64,000 nucleotides of DNA, taken from contig CAKZHZ010000047.1 of the NCBI GenBank assembly GCA_936928855.1, positions 7,803 to 71,802 on the forward strand, written 5' to 3'. Below, in pieces: positions 1 to 7,965 of the stretch. This DNA is from an uncultured Polycyclovorans sp. Its GTDB lineage: Bacteria; Pseudomonadota; Gammaproteobacteria; Nevskiales; Nevskiaceae. Within the stretch, counting starts at the first letter, position 1. Every line of letters begins with the position of its first letter. The notes under the pieces are model-generated. The model searched no databases and was not told the DNA's origin. It saw nothing but the letters and a program-made list of their open reading frames with translations. Made by a program: the position numbers and the translations under genes.

Positions 1-1
1 G

Positions 2-625
2 AAGGAAGTTGAGCGCCGCCGTGCGGAGATCCTTGATGCGGCGATGGACCTGTTCGAGCGAGATGGCTTGGAGGCGGTCAGTTTCCGCAAGGTGGCTGCG
101 GCGCTGGGCTGCAGTTACTCAACCCCGTATCGGTATTTTCCCAGCAAGGAGTCGCTGCTGACGGCGATGCGGGCGCAGGCATTCCGGTGGATCGAGCGAG
201 AGATGCTGATCGCCATCCGCCCGGAGGATCCGCCCCTGCAGCGCCTGCGCACATTGGCCGACGCATTCATTCGCGCGGGCATTGCGCGGCCGCGACGCTA
301 CGCGCTGATGTTCTTTCAACTGCCCGAGCCAGAGAGTGGTCCCCGGTCGCTGGAGCTTGCGGCGGCCAAGCGCGATTCGCTGGACGTGTGCACGCGTACC
401 GTTGCCGCAGCGCAGGCGGCTGGTTCCCTGAATCTGGCGGTGGATCCATTGACCGCCAGTCACCTGCTCTGGGTGGGCGCCCACGGACTGGTGTCATTGG
501 AAGTGGCGGGGCAGTTCGTGATGGGGCGCTCAGTTGACTTGTTGGTGCCCCAACTGGTGCGCACCCTGATGCAGGGCTTGGAGGAGCAGGTTCCCGTCGC
601 GCGCACGGAATCTGCGGCCTCCTGA
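2..625 (+). CDS. TetR/AcrR-family transcriptional regulator (5' end outside window)
   Basis: The reading frame is open to the left edge of the window, so the start codon lies upstream. An in-frame ATG at 44 would cut into the first helix of the DNA-binding domain and is not the real start. The first ~50 residues form a TetR-type helix-turn-helix: a helix ending ILDAAMDLFERDG, then VSFRKVAAALG and the recognition stretch STPYRYFPSKESLL. The remainder is an all-helical ligand-binding domain with no specific family signature. The metal-dependent hydrolase gene begins 40 bp downstream on the same strand, so the two are probably co-transcribed and the regulator may control that gene. Ligand and operator cannot be told from sequence. 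Confidence 0.88.
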   Translation, partial: KEVERRRAEILDAAMDLFERDGLEAVSFRKVAAALGCSYSTPYRYFPSKESLLTAMRAQAFRWIEREMLIAIRPEDPPLQRLRTLADAFIRAGIARPRRYALMFFQLPEPESGPRSLELAAAKRDSLDVCTRTVAAAQAAGSLNLAVDPLTASHLLWVGAHGLVSLEVAGQFVMGRSVDLLVPQLVRTLMQGLEEQVPVARTESAAS

Positions 626-664
626 CGCGGCCAGCATCGGAGAATGATTCGAAAGGAGAACGCC

Positions 665-1570
665 ATGAAGCCTATGTCGCCACAACCCCCGCTGCCACAG
701 GTGCGGCGAATCCCTTTCGAGTTTCCGGACGACCTCTCGCCTGTGTGGCATCCGACGGAGCCGGAGTGGGCTGCGATGCTCAACGGCGCCTCGTTGACCA
801 TGCCCTATCTCGAACCCTTTCTCATGCGCACCATGCGCGAGGCCATGGAGCCGATCACGGAGCCCGCGCTGAAAGCGGCGGCAAACGCGTTCATTGGGCA
901 GGAAGGGCAGCACTTTCGCGCGCATCGTCGCTTCAATGACCTGCTCAAGGCGCGCCGTTATCCCGGCTTGGCCCGAATCGAGGAAACGATGGCCCACGCC
1001 TATGAGCGGCTGATGAAACGCTCGCTGCGTACCCGCCTGGCCTACACCGCCGGTTTCGAGTCGATGACCATGGGGCTGACCCGATGGCTGGTGGAGGACC
1101 GGGTGCGGTTGTTCGCCGGCGCCGATGCGCGCGTGGTGTCGTTCGTGCTGTGGCACATGGTGGAGGAGACCGAGCACAAGTGTGCAGCGTACGATCTCTA
1201 CCAGGCTCGCTTCGGCGGCAGCCTGACCGGCTACCTGGCCCGGATGGTCGGGGTCTTCCACGGGTCTCTGGATGTCATGCGTTTCAGCATGCAGGGCTAT
1301 CGTGAAATGCTCAAGACCGATGGTCGCTGGTGGCGCCTGAGATCGCGAGTTCGACTGACGCTCTGGTTGACCCGGTTCGCGCTCAACGTCGGCCCGGCGC
1401 TGTTGCGCGCGGTGCTGCCCGGCCATGATCCTCGGCACGAGCGGGATCCGGAGTGGGTACGCGACTGGCTGCGCCTCTACCGCGTCGACGATTCCCGGGT
1501 GCCCATGGTGGATACGCAGGACCCGGCGATGCCGGTGCCGTTTCCAGCGCGTCTCGGCGCCCCTCATTGA
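665..1570 (+). CDS. Predicted metal-dependent hydrolase (PF10118-like, ferritin-type helical fold)
   Basis: The start is ATG 665 because an AAAGGAG ribosome-binding site ends six bases before it; an in-frame ATG at 644 lacks one. The ~301-residue protein matches the DUF/PF10118 family of uncharacterised metal-dependent hydrolases: a long helical protein with FIGQEGQHFRAH near the middle and WHMVEETEHK later. These two E..H-containing helices are the expected diiron ligands. Family members have no firmly assigned substrate and often sit next to TetR regulators, fatty-acid or oxygenase genes. Here it follows a TetR gene. A role in lipid or hydrophobic compound metabolism is inference only. Confidence 0.8.
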   Translation: MKPMSPQPPLPQVRRIPFEFPDDLSPVWHPTEPEWAAMLNGASLTMPYLEPFLMRTMREAMEPITEPALKAAANAFIGQEGQHFRAHRRFNDLLKARRYPGLARIEETMAHAYERLMKRSLRTRLAYTAGFESMTMGLTRWLVEDRVRLFAGADARVVSFVLWHMVEETEHKCAAYDLYQARFGGSLTGYLARMVGVFHGSLDVMRFSMQGYREMLKTDGRWWRLRSRVRLTLWLTRFALNVGPALLRAVLPGHDPRHERDPEWVRDWLRLYRVDDSRVPMVDTQDPAMPVPFPARLGAPH

Positions 1571-1626
1571 ATGCCAGGGGCGATGCTGCGCCCCGGAGGC
1601 GTGGCCATCGGTTGCTGCCTGAAATT

Positions 1627-1648
1627 CACGTGACCACCACGTGACCCT
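1627..1648. repeat. Two tandem copies of an 11-bp unit, CACGTGACCAC / CACGTGACCCT
   Basis: Each copy holds the palindrome CACGTG, and the two copies are spaced one helical turn apart in the gap between the hydrolase gene and the tmRNA terminator. This could be a small operator, but no gene starts immediately next to it, so the function is unknown. Confidence 0.45.
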
Positions 1649-1679
1649 CCGAGTTGGCACTGAGCGACTTCGGGGGCGC

Positions 1680-1712
1680 AAAAAAAAGCGGTCCCAGAGC
1701 ACCTGGGACCGC
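1680..1712 (-). terminator. Rho-independent terminator of tmRNA
   Basis: A perfect 10-bp stem (GCGGTCCCAG / CTGGGACCGC, loop 5 bases) is followed on the minus strand by eight T residues (the A run at 1680-1687). It lies six bases beyond the CCA end of tmRNA, the expected place for its terminator. Confidence 0.93.
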
Positions 1713-1717
1713 CTGAT

Positions 1718-2071
1718 TGGTGGAGATGGCGGGAATTGAACCCGCGTCCGCCAGTCTTACGCCTACAGATCTACATGCGTAGCCGACTCTTTGATTTTCG
1801 TCGCACACTCCCGGAACGGCACGGAACGCGGGCGCTTATCCCCTTAGGGTTTTAGCGCATCGGGTAAGGGCGACCCTCAACGCGAGTTGGTATGAGTCGA
1901 CATCTGATTCGGCGGTACCAACACCGACCGGTCAGACGCTCGCCGGATTAAGCGGCGAGGGCGTAGTTAGCGTCGTTCGCAACTAGCTTGTTTGCAGACC
2001 GTTTAACGAGCAGACCTGCAGCTCGGCATGCACCGCGGGTTTCGGCACCGACGTCGAAGCCAGTCATCCCC
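1718..2071 (-). ncRNA. ssrA: Transfer-messenger RNA (tmRNA)
   Basis: This 354-nt RNA rescues stalled ribosomes together with SmpB, encoded just upstream in the same direction. The 5' end GGGGATGACTGGCTTCGACG and the 3' end ending in GTTCAATTCCCGCCATCTCC plus ACCA pair into a 7-bp acceptor stem (one G-U) with an encoded CCA. The 3' T-arm-like sequence GGGTTCAATTCCCGCC is present. The resume ORF lies at 1948-1980 on the minus strand and reads ANDANYALAA followed by TAA. The tag therefore has Ala where the common proteobacterial tag ANDENYALAA has Glu. A TACTCT hexamer about a dozen bases before the mature 5' end may be the -10 box. Confidence 0.95.
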
Positions 2072-2106
2072 GTAGCAGTGGTTAGAGTAGCACGCCGCGT
2101 GAAAGT

Positions 2107-2586
2107 TCAGGCGCGCTTGCGTAGCAGGCGTTCCTGTTCCCGCTTCCAGTCGCGGGCCTTGATGTCCGCCCGTTTGTCGTGCTGCTTCTTGCCCTTGGCG
2201 AGCCCTACAGCCAGCTTGGCGCGTCCGCGTGTCCAGTGCAGGTCGAGCGGCACCAGGGTGTAGCCGGCGCGTTCCACCTTGCCGATCAGGGTGGCAAGTT
2301 GCTTTCCGTGCAAGAGCAGCTTGCGGGTGCGTGTGGCTTCGGCCACTTCGTGTGTACAGGCCTGGGGCAACGGGGTGATGTGGGCGCCGATCAGAAACGC
2401 CTCCCCGTTGCGGAGGATGACGTATGCCTCCGCGATCTGCGCCCGTCCCGCACGCAGCGACTTGACTTCCCAGCCTTGCAGGGCCAGGCCGGCCTCGTAT
2501 TGGTCTTCAATGAAGTAGTCATGTCGGGCGCGGCGGTTGACCGCGATCTCCCGGTTGTCGTCGCCGGGCTTGGAGGCTGCTTTCAT
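2107..2586 (-). CDS. smpB: SsrA-binding protein SmpB
   Basis: SmpB binds tmRNA and delivers it to stalled ribosomes. The 159-residue protein has the family core: [31 protein letters not shown], then the basic C-terminal tail [20 protein letters not shown]. The length is normal. It lies directly upstream of ssrA on the same strand, an arrangement that keeps the two partners of trans-translation together. The ATG at 2586 has no Shine-Dalgarno sequence, and a perfect TATAAT sits only six bases before it, so the message may be leaderless. Confidence 0.97.
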   Translation of the reverse strand: MKAASKPGDDNREIAVNRRARHDYFIEDQYEAGLALQGWEVKSLRAGRAQIAEAYVILRNGEAFLIGAHITPLPQACTHEVAEATRTRKLLLHGKQLATLIGKVERAGYTLVPLDLHWTRGRAKLAVGLAKGKKQHDKRADIKARDWKREQERLLRKRA

Positions 2587-2592
2587 GGCGCG

Positions 2593-2598
2593 ATTATA
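2593..2598 (-). promoter_or_regulatory. Consensus -10 box (TATAAT) of smpB, six bases from the start codon
   Basis: On the minus strand the sequence reads TATAAT, six bases, ATG. With normal -10 to start-site spacing, transcription would begin at or within a base or two of the start codon. No good -35 hexamer is visible at 16-18 bp. On the other strand TACACT at 2606-2611 stands in the same relation to the ATG of the divergent transporter gene at 2618. Confidence 0.55.
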
Positions 2599-2617
2599 CG
2601 GACGCTACACTGCGGTC

Positions 2618-4000
2618 ATGGAAATCCGCGAACCCCGATTCGGTACCTGGCAGTCTTCCCGCAGTTTCGTCTGGGTGGCGGTCGGTGCCTGCGTCGGCCT
2701 GGGCAACCTCGTTCGATTGCCGGGGTTGATGGAGAGCTATGGCGGGCTTGTGTTTCTGGCGTTCTATCTGCTGGCGATGGCCGTGGTAGGGCTGCCCTTG
2801 CTGGTCGCGGAGTGGGGGCTTGGTCGCTGGATGCGCGAGGAGCCTGTGAGCGGATTGGCGCATGCCGCAGCCAGCGCCAATGCGCGGTCGCAGTGGCGCT
2901 GGCTGGGTGCGCTGATGGTGGCCGCGGCCGCGGTCATCCTGTCCTACTACAGCGTGATCGCGGGGTGGAGCCTCGGTTACGTGTTCCGTGCGGCGGTCGG
3001 GGGGCTGGCGGGCCAGGGGCCGGAGGCGCTGGTGAGCACGTTCCTGACCTTGGCTCGCGAACCAGAGCGGGGGCTCGCCTGGCACACCATTTTCATGGTG
3101 ATGGTGTGTGTGGTGGTGGCCCACGGGTTCCGGGAAGGCATTGAACGCATCGCGCTGCGCATCATCCCGATCACGATGATGGGAGCGTTGTTGTTGCTGG
3201 CATACCTGCTCTGGCGCCTGCCGCTGGAAGGCCTGATTGCCTGGTTGCAGCCGGCGCGCCCGCAGGCCGGCTGGTTGGTGACCGCCTTGCGGGCGTTGCA
3301 GGAGGCGTTCGTCACACTGAGTCTTGGGCTCGGAGTGATGCTGACGCTCGGGAGTTATCTGCCTGCCCGCACCCCGCTGGTCCGAACCGCGCTGACGGTC
3401 ATCGTGCTCGATCTCTTGTTCTCCCTGGCGCTTGGGGGCGGGCTCTACCTGCTGTTGGGGGCGGCACAGGTGGTGCCGGCGCGAGGGCTTGGCGTGATCT
3501 TTCAGAGCTTGCCGCTGGCACTTCCGGCGGGTGTGGAGGGGGCGTTGTTGGGCGTCTCTTTTTATGGTCTGGTGGTGGTGTTGACCCTGGCATCAGGTGT
3601 TGCGCTGCTTGAACCGGTGACGCGCTACGCCATGGAGCGATGGCGGGTCACCCGGGTGTTTGCGGCTACGTGTGCGGCCGTTCTGATCTGGGCGCTTGGG
3701 GTGATGACCTTGCTCAGTTTCATGGGGGAAACCCCATTGCGTGTTGCGGGCGTGACCGTGTTCGAGGCCTTGCAATTCATGACTGCACAGGTGGCAGCGC
3801 CGCTCGGGGCCCTGTTGTTTTGCGTGTTCTGCGGGCGCATCATTCCGCCCGAAATGGCGCGCGCTGCATACGGTGGTGGCTACGGGTTTCCGGTCTGGTA
3901 CTTCATGTTCCGTTACCCGACACGCGTGGCTCTGCTGATTCTGTTGCTGCAGGCGTTGGGGGTGACCGATGCCCTGCTGGCGCTGTGGAATGACGCCTGA
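2618..4000 (+). CDS. Sodium-dependent transporter of the NSS/SNF family
   Basis: This predicted inner-membrane sodium symporter has about 460 residues and 11-12 hydrophobic segments. The first segment carries VGACVGLGNLVRLPG followed by GLPLLVAEWGLGR, the NSS signature region. In characterised members the motif is GLGNxWRFP, so Trp and Phe are replaced by Val and Leu here. Substrates in this family are amino acids or amines; none can be named. I start at ATG 2618 (MEIREPRFGTWQ), which fits the family N terminus, rather than at an in-frame ATG inside smpB's start region. It sits between smpB and rnfH, where many gammaproteobacteria have ratA. Confidence 0.85.
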   Translation: MEIREPRFGTWQSSRSFVWVAVGACVGLGNLVRLPGLMESYGGLVFLAFYLLAMAVVGLPLLVAEWGLGRWMREEPVSGLAHAAASANARSQWRWLGALMVAAAAVILSYYSVIAGWSLGYVFRAAVGGLAGQGPEALVSTFLTLAREPERGLAWHTIFMVMVCVVVAHGFREGIERIALRIIPITMMGALLLLAYLLWRLPLEGLIAWLQPARPQAGWLVTALRALQEAFVTLSLGLGVMLTLGSYLPARTPLVRTALTVIVLDLLFSLALGGGLYLLLGAAQVVPARGLGVIFQSLPLALPAGVEGALLGVSFYGLVVVLTLASGVALLEPVTRYAMERWRVTRVFAATCAAVLIWALGVMTLLSFMGETPLRVAGVTVFEALQFMTAQVAAPLGALLFCVFCGRIIPPEMARAAYGGGYGFPVWYFMFRYPTRVALLILLLQALGVTDALLALWNDA

Positions 4001-4027
4001 ACTCCGGCGAAGAGGACGATCGAAAAC

Positions 4028-4318
4028 GTGAGTGGTGATCTGCTGCAGGTGGAAGTGACGTACGCGCGCCCGGGCGAGCAGGTGGTGCTCAAACTGGACG
4101 TGCCGGCGGGTGCCACGGTGCGCGAGGTGATTGAACTGTCCGGGCTGTTGCCCCGGTATCCGGATATCGACCTGACGGGCGACAACAAGGTGGGCATTCA
4201 TGCCCGCCTGGTTCGCCTCGAAGACACGGTCAGTGCCGGCGACCGGGTGGAGATCTATCGACCTCTGAAAGCCGATCCCAAGGAAGTGCGCCGACAGCGG
4301 GCAGCCCGCGCCAGCTAA
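4028..4318 (+). CDS. rnfH: RnfH-family ubiquitin-like protein (UPF0125)
   Basis: A 96-residue protein of the RnfH family, a small beta-grasp fold related to ThiS/ubiquitin. Seen are VEVTYARPGEQVVLKLDV, the family-typical VGIHARLVRLED and the end DRVEIYRPLKADPKEVRRQRA. The biochemical role is not settled. The start is a GTG at 4028, 27 bases after the transporter stop, so it may be co-transcribed with it. In many gammaproteobacteria rnfH follows ratA; no ratA is present here. Confidence 0.9.
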   Translation: MSGDLLQVEVTYARPGEQVVLKLDVPAGATVREVIELSGLLPRYPDIDLTGDNKVGIHARLVRLEDTVSAGDRVEIYRPLKADPKEVRRQRAARAS

Positions 4319-4343
4319 AGCCCAAGCCGGCCTGGGCGGCGTA

Positions 4344-4814
4344 TCAGGGTGCGGGTGTGCCGGGTGCCGAGGCGTCTTCTTCCTGGCGGATGATCACGCC
4401 GCGATCTTCGCTTTCCTTGCGTTCGGCTTCCAGCAGGGCACGTTCCTCCTCTTCGACGACCGCCTCAAGGTCGGGCGTCTCGATCGCGCTCTTCGCATCC
4501 GCCAGCGTGATGCCTTCCATCCGGGCGAGGGCGCCATCAACGAAATAGAGGCTGACAGTGCGCTCGGCCTCGGCGCCGCGGGGAGAGCGGTAATAGCCCA
4601 GATAGTCCCACCGATCCGTGTCGAATGGACTGGCAGCCAGCGGGGTGCCCAGCAGGTAGCGGACCTGTTCGCGCGTCATGCCCAGCTGCAGCTGGTCCAG
4701 CTTTTTCTGCTCGATCACGTTGCCCTGACGGGTGGGCAGGGTATAGACCAATTGGCAGCCGGCCACGAACAGGGCCAGCGGCAGCAACACAGCGGAGAGC
4801 ATCGAAGCGCGCAT
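4344..4814 (-). CDS. bamE: Outer-membrane assembly lipoprotein BamE (SmpA/OmlA)
   Basis: BamE is a lipoprotein subunit of the BAM complex that inserts beta-barrels into the outer membrane. The N terminus is a signal peptide with lipobox FVAGC (Cys20). The core QLQLGMTREQVRYLLGTPL and DRWDYLGYYR are the SmpA/OmlA signatures. A C-terminal extension of about 50 residues is Glu-rich (EEEERALLEAERKESED) and looks like a coiled or disordered tail. It is divergent from fur, with overlapping promoter regions in the 60-bp gap, the standard gammaproteobacterial arrangement. Confidence 0.93.
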   Translation of the reverse strand: MRASMLSAVLLPLALFVAGCQLVYTLPTRQGNVIEQKKLDQLQLGMTREQVRYLLGTPLAASPFDTDRWDYLGYYRSPRGAEAERTVSLYFVDGALARMEGITLADAKSAIETPDLEAVVEEEERALLEAERKESEDRGVIIRQEEDASAPGTPAP

Positions 4815-4822
4815 CGATCAGC

Positions 4823-4850
4823 TTGCCGGAACGGGGTGAACGGGCATAAT
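4823..4850 (+). promoter_or_regulatory. Sigma70-type promoter of fur
   Basis: TTGCCG (4823-4828), a 16-bp spacer and CATAAT (4845-4850) precede the GTG start of fur by 27 bases. The reverse complement at 4846-4851 reads TATTAT and may serve as -10 box for the divergent bamE. Confidence 0.6.
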
Positions 4851-4877
4851 ACCCCATCGCCCCCACGAGAATTGCCG

Positions 4878-5285
4878 GTGGAATCCTCCGATCTGCGCAA
4901 TGCCGGCCTGAAGGTCACGCTGCCCCGTCTCAAGATTCTTGAAATCCTCGAGACCAATCCGGACGCCCACCTGTCCGCCGAAGACATCTACCGTCGGTTG
5001 CTTGATGCTCATGAGGAGATCGGCCTGGCAACGGTGTACCGGGTGCTGACCCAGTTCGAGGCTGCGGGCTTGGTGGTGCGCCACAACTTCGAGGGCGGCC
5101 ACGCGGTCTTCGAACTGGCCAAGGGCGAGCACCACGATCATATGGTGTGCGTCGAGACCGGCAAGGTGATCGAGTTCTACAGCGAGGAGATCGAACGGCT
5201 GCAGAAGCAGATTGCCGAGAAACATGGCTATGTGGTGCACGACCACAGCCTGGTGCTGTACGTCAAACCCAAGACCAAAAAGTAG
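4878..5285 (+). CDS. fur: Ferric uptake regulator Fur
   Basis: Fur is the iron-sensing repressor. From the GTG at 4878 it has 135 residues, starting ESSDLRNAGLKVTLPRLKIL as in Pseudomonas Fur. The winged-helix part includes LATVYRVLTQFEAAGLV. The metal part includes GEHHDHMVCVETGKVIEF and ends EKHGYVVHDHSLVLYV. The second Cys of the enterobacterial CxxC zinc site is Thr here (CVET), as in Pseudomonas, so the structural zinc site is not the E. coli type. An upstream in-frame ATG (4752) lies inside bamE and is rejected. Gene order bamE < > fur / recN is typical. Confidence 0.97.
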   Translation: MESSDLRNAGLKVTLPRLKILEILETNPDAHLSAEDIYRRLLDAHEEIGLATVYRVLTQFEAAGLVVRHNFEGGHAVFELAKGEHHDHMVCVETGKVIEFYSEEIERLQKQIAEKHGYVVHDHSLVLYVKPKTKK

Positions 5286-5298
5286 TAGGCAGGCGGGT

Positions 5299-6978
5299 TC
5301 AGTCCCCTGCGCGCTGCAGCAGTTCCCGGGCGTGCTCGCGCGCCCGCTCACTGATGGCAACGCCGCCCTGCATGCGGGCCAGTTCCTCGACCCGCTGATC
5401 CGGGCTCAGCATCTGCACGGTGGTAAAGGTCTGGCTGCCGCGCACCTCCTTGCGAATGCCGACATGCTGCATGGCCTGCGCAGCCACCTGTGCAAGGTGA
5501 GTCACGCTCATCACCTGTCGCTGCCGCCCCAGTGCCCTGAGCTGTTGCCCAACGATTTCGGCAACGCCACCGCTGATGCCAGCGTCAACTTCGTCAAAAA
5601 TCAGCGTGTCTGCGCCCAGGTCCTGGGTCAACACCACCTGCAGGGCCAGTGAGATGCGGGACAGCTCGCCACCACTGGCCACCTTTGCCAGGGGGCGAGG
5701 CGCCTGGCCGGGGTTGGCGCTGAAGTCGAAGCGTACGTCGTCGAGCCCGTGTCGTTTCACCTCGTCATCGGCGGCAGGTTCGACAGCGATCCCGAAGCGC
5801 GCGTTGGGCATCCCCAATTGGCGGATCAATCCGGTTGCCTCGCGGGCCAGGCGTTCGGCGGCCTCTCGGCGCGATGTGCTGAGCGCGGCGGCCGCCTTGC
5901 GGTAGCGTTTCAGGGTGGCGTCACGCGTTTCGGCAAGCTGCACCAATGTGGACTCTGCGCCTTCGGTATCCGCCAGCTGCTGTTGCAGCCGTGTCCGCTG
6001 GGCATCCAGCTCCGAGGCCTTGCAGCGATGCTTGCGTGCGAGGTCATGAACCGCAGCGACCCGGCGTTCGGTCTCGGCCAGTTGGGCCGGGTCGATTTCC
6101 AGGCGGTCCAGCAGGTGCCGCAGGCTGTCGGCTGCCTCCGCGAGGTGCGCCTCGGCCCCGTCCGCCAGCTTCAGGACCGATTCGAAATCGCTGTCGAGGC
6201 CGGCCATCGGCGTCAGCCGTGCGACGGCCTCGCCCAGCCGAGCGGAAGCCGAGTTGTCACCGGCGTACAGCAGATCAAGGGCCAGGCCACCCTCTGCCAG
6301 CAGCTGATCGGCGTGGGCCAGCCGGCGATGATCGTGCTCGAGCTGTTGCAGGCTTTCCGGCCGCAGATCGAGGGCGGCGAGCTCGTTGACCTGGTAGCGC
6401 AGGAAATCCAGTTGCGCGGGGTCGACCGGGCCGGCGCTGCGCAATGCGGCGGCGCGCGCATCCAGGGCGCGGATCTCGTCGGCGAGGCGGGAGACGGTGG
6501 CGAGAGAGTCGCCATGATCGGCGAATGCGTCGAGTTGCTGGCGCTGAATCTCGGTTCGCAGCAGGGTCTGGGACTCCGACTGCCCGAAGATCTCCACCAA
6601 CAAAGCGCCCAGGTCGCGCAGGGGGGCGGCGTTGACCGGCTGGCCGTTGACGAAGGCCCGAGTACGGCCTTCGCTAAGGACGACGCGTCGCAGAACCAGC
6701 TGGTCGGGCGCATCGAGATCCACGAGCTCGTGCGAGGCGAGCCAGGCGTGTGCTTCGGACTCGGGAGTCATCGAGAAAATGCCGGTGACCTCGGCTCGCT
6801 CGCAACCATCCCGTACCAGTTGGCTGTCGGCACGTCCCCCCAGCAGCAGGCCCAGCGCATCGATCAGGATCGATTTTCCGGCGCCGGTTTCACCGGTCAG
6901 CGCAGTGAAGCCAGCCGAGAAGTCGAGCGTCAATTGCTCGATGATGGCGAGGTTGCGGATCGTCAGTGTGGTGAGCAT
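5299..6978 (-). CDS. recN: DNA repair ATPase RecN
   Basis: RecN is an SMC-like ATPase acting in double-strand-break repair. The 559-residue protein opens with MLTTLTIRNLAIIEQLTLDF and Walker A GETGAGKS. The middle is a long coiled-coil region rich in Arg, Glu, Leu and Ala. The C-terminal half has the signature VASGGELSRI and Walker B LIFDEVDAGISGG. Length is normal. It is transcribed after nadK with a 5-base gap, and converges with fur with only 13 bases between the stop codons. No LexA box was searched out with certainty upstream of nadK. Confidence 0.97.
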   Translation of the reverse strand: MLTTLTIRNLAIIEQLTLDFSAGFTALTGETGAGKSILIDALGLLLGGRADSQLVRDGCERAEVTGIFSMTPESEAHAWLASHELVDLDAPDQLVLRRVVLSEGRTRAFVNGQPVNAAPLRDLGALLVEIFGQSESQTLLRTEIQRQQLDAFADHGDSLATVSRLADEIRALDARAAALRSAGPVDPAQLDFLRYQVNELAALDLRPESLQQLEHDHRRLAHADQLLAEGGLALDLLYAGDNSASARLGEAVARLTPMAGLDSDFESVLKLADGAEAHLAEAADSLRHLLDRLEIDPAQLAETERRVAAVHDLARKHRCKASELDAQRTRLQQQLADTEGAESTLVQLAETRDATLKRYRKAAAALSTSRREAAERLAREATGLIRQLGMPNARFGIAVEPAADDEVKRHGLDDVRFDFSANPGQAPRPLAKVASGGELSRISLALQVVLTQDLGADTLIFDEVDAGISGGVAEIVGQQLRALGRQRQVMSVTHLAQVAAQAMQHVGIRKEVRGSQTFTTVQMLSPDQRVEELARMQGGVAISERAREHARELLQRAGD

Positions 6979-6983
6979 GCGCC

Positions 6984-7859
6984 TCAGGCCGGTGCCCGGC
7001 CCCAGTGAAGCTTGTCGCGAAGGATGCTGAAGTAGTCGTAGCGCGCGGGATGGATCAGGTGCAGGCGGTGATGCGCTCGTTGAATGGTGAGCCGGTCGCC
7101 CACCCGCAACACCTCATGGGTCTGGCCATCGCAGGTGACCGCTGCACTGGTTCCCGTGCCACCGCCCAACACCAGATGTACCGGACGATCGGCCCCGACC
7201 ACGATGGGGCGGTCCGACAGCGTGTGCGGGCAGATGGGCACCAGCGACAGCGCCTCAAGTCCGGGATGGACCACCGGTCCGCCGCCGGACAGGGCATAGG
7301 CGGTTGATCCAGTGGGGGTGCTGACGATCATGCCGTCGGCGCGGTGCTGACTGATGAACTGGTCATCCAGCCAGGTTTCGAATTCCAGCATGCGAATGGC
7401 TGCCAGATTTCTGACCACGACGTCGTTGACGGCGAGCAGGGTGCCGCGGCTGCGGCCCTGCGATTCGATGTGAGCGGTGAGCAGCAGGCGCTGTTCCGCT
7501 ACATAGTGGCCGTCCAGTACCTGATCAAGATGGGTTTCCATGTCATCGGGGGCCACATCGACCATGAACCCGAGGCGCCCCTGGTTGATGCCGAGAATCG
7601 GCACGCCACTGGGCGCCAGACTGCGGGCGGCCGAGAGCAGCGTGCCGTCGCCCCCCACCACGATGACGAGGTCGCATTCGGTGCCCAGCGCATCCCGCTC
7701 ACGAATGGAGGCGGTGTCGGCATTGGTGCGTTGCGCCAGATGCCGGTCCAGCAGGGGGACATGACCGGCCTGCGACAGGTAGGCCAGCAGGCGACGGGCC
7801 GTGTCGATGGCGCGCGCGTCCTGCTTGGCGATGACACCGATGCGAGAGAAATGGGACAT
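6984..7859 (-). CDS. nadK: NAD kinase
   Basis: This enzyme phosphorylates NAD to NADP with ATP. The 291-residue protein carries the catalytic GGDGT motif (VVGGDGTLLSAAR), GINQGRLGFM, the substrate-binding AVNDVVV (Asp where many enzymes have Glu) and TPTGSTAYALSGGGP. It starts at ATG 7859 and is followed five bases after its stop by recN, so the two form one transcription unit. hrcA is divergent with a 106-bp gap, as in many gammaproteobacteria. Confidence 0.96.
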   Translation of the reverse strand: MSHFSRIGVIAKQDARAIDTARRLLAYLSQAGHVPLLDRHLAQRTNADTASIRERDALGTECDLVIVVGGDGTLLSAARSLAPSGVPILGINQGRLGFMVDVAPDDMETHLDQVLDGHYVAEQRLLLTAHIESQGRSRGTLLAVNDVVVRNLAAIRMLEFETWLDDQFISQHRADGMIVSTPTGSTAYALSGGGPVVHPGLEALSLVPICPHTLSDRPIVVGADRPVHLVLGGGTGTSAAVTCDGQTHEVLRVGDRLTIQRAHHRLHLIHPARYDYFSILRDKLHWGRAPA

Positions 7860-7965
7860 GCGCGCAGTATTTCATACCGCCCGCCGCCCCGGCATCCGGA
7901 ACGCATGCTTGCGGACACCGCAGTCATTCGCTAGCGTCCGGATCAGATCGTTCAGTACCACGCCC

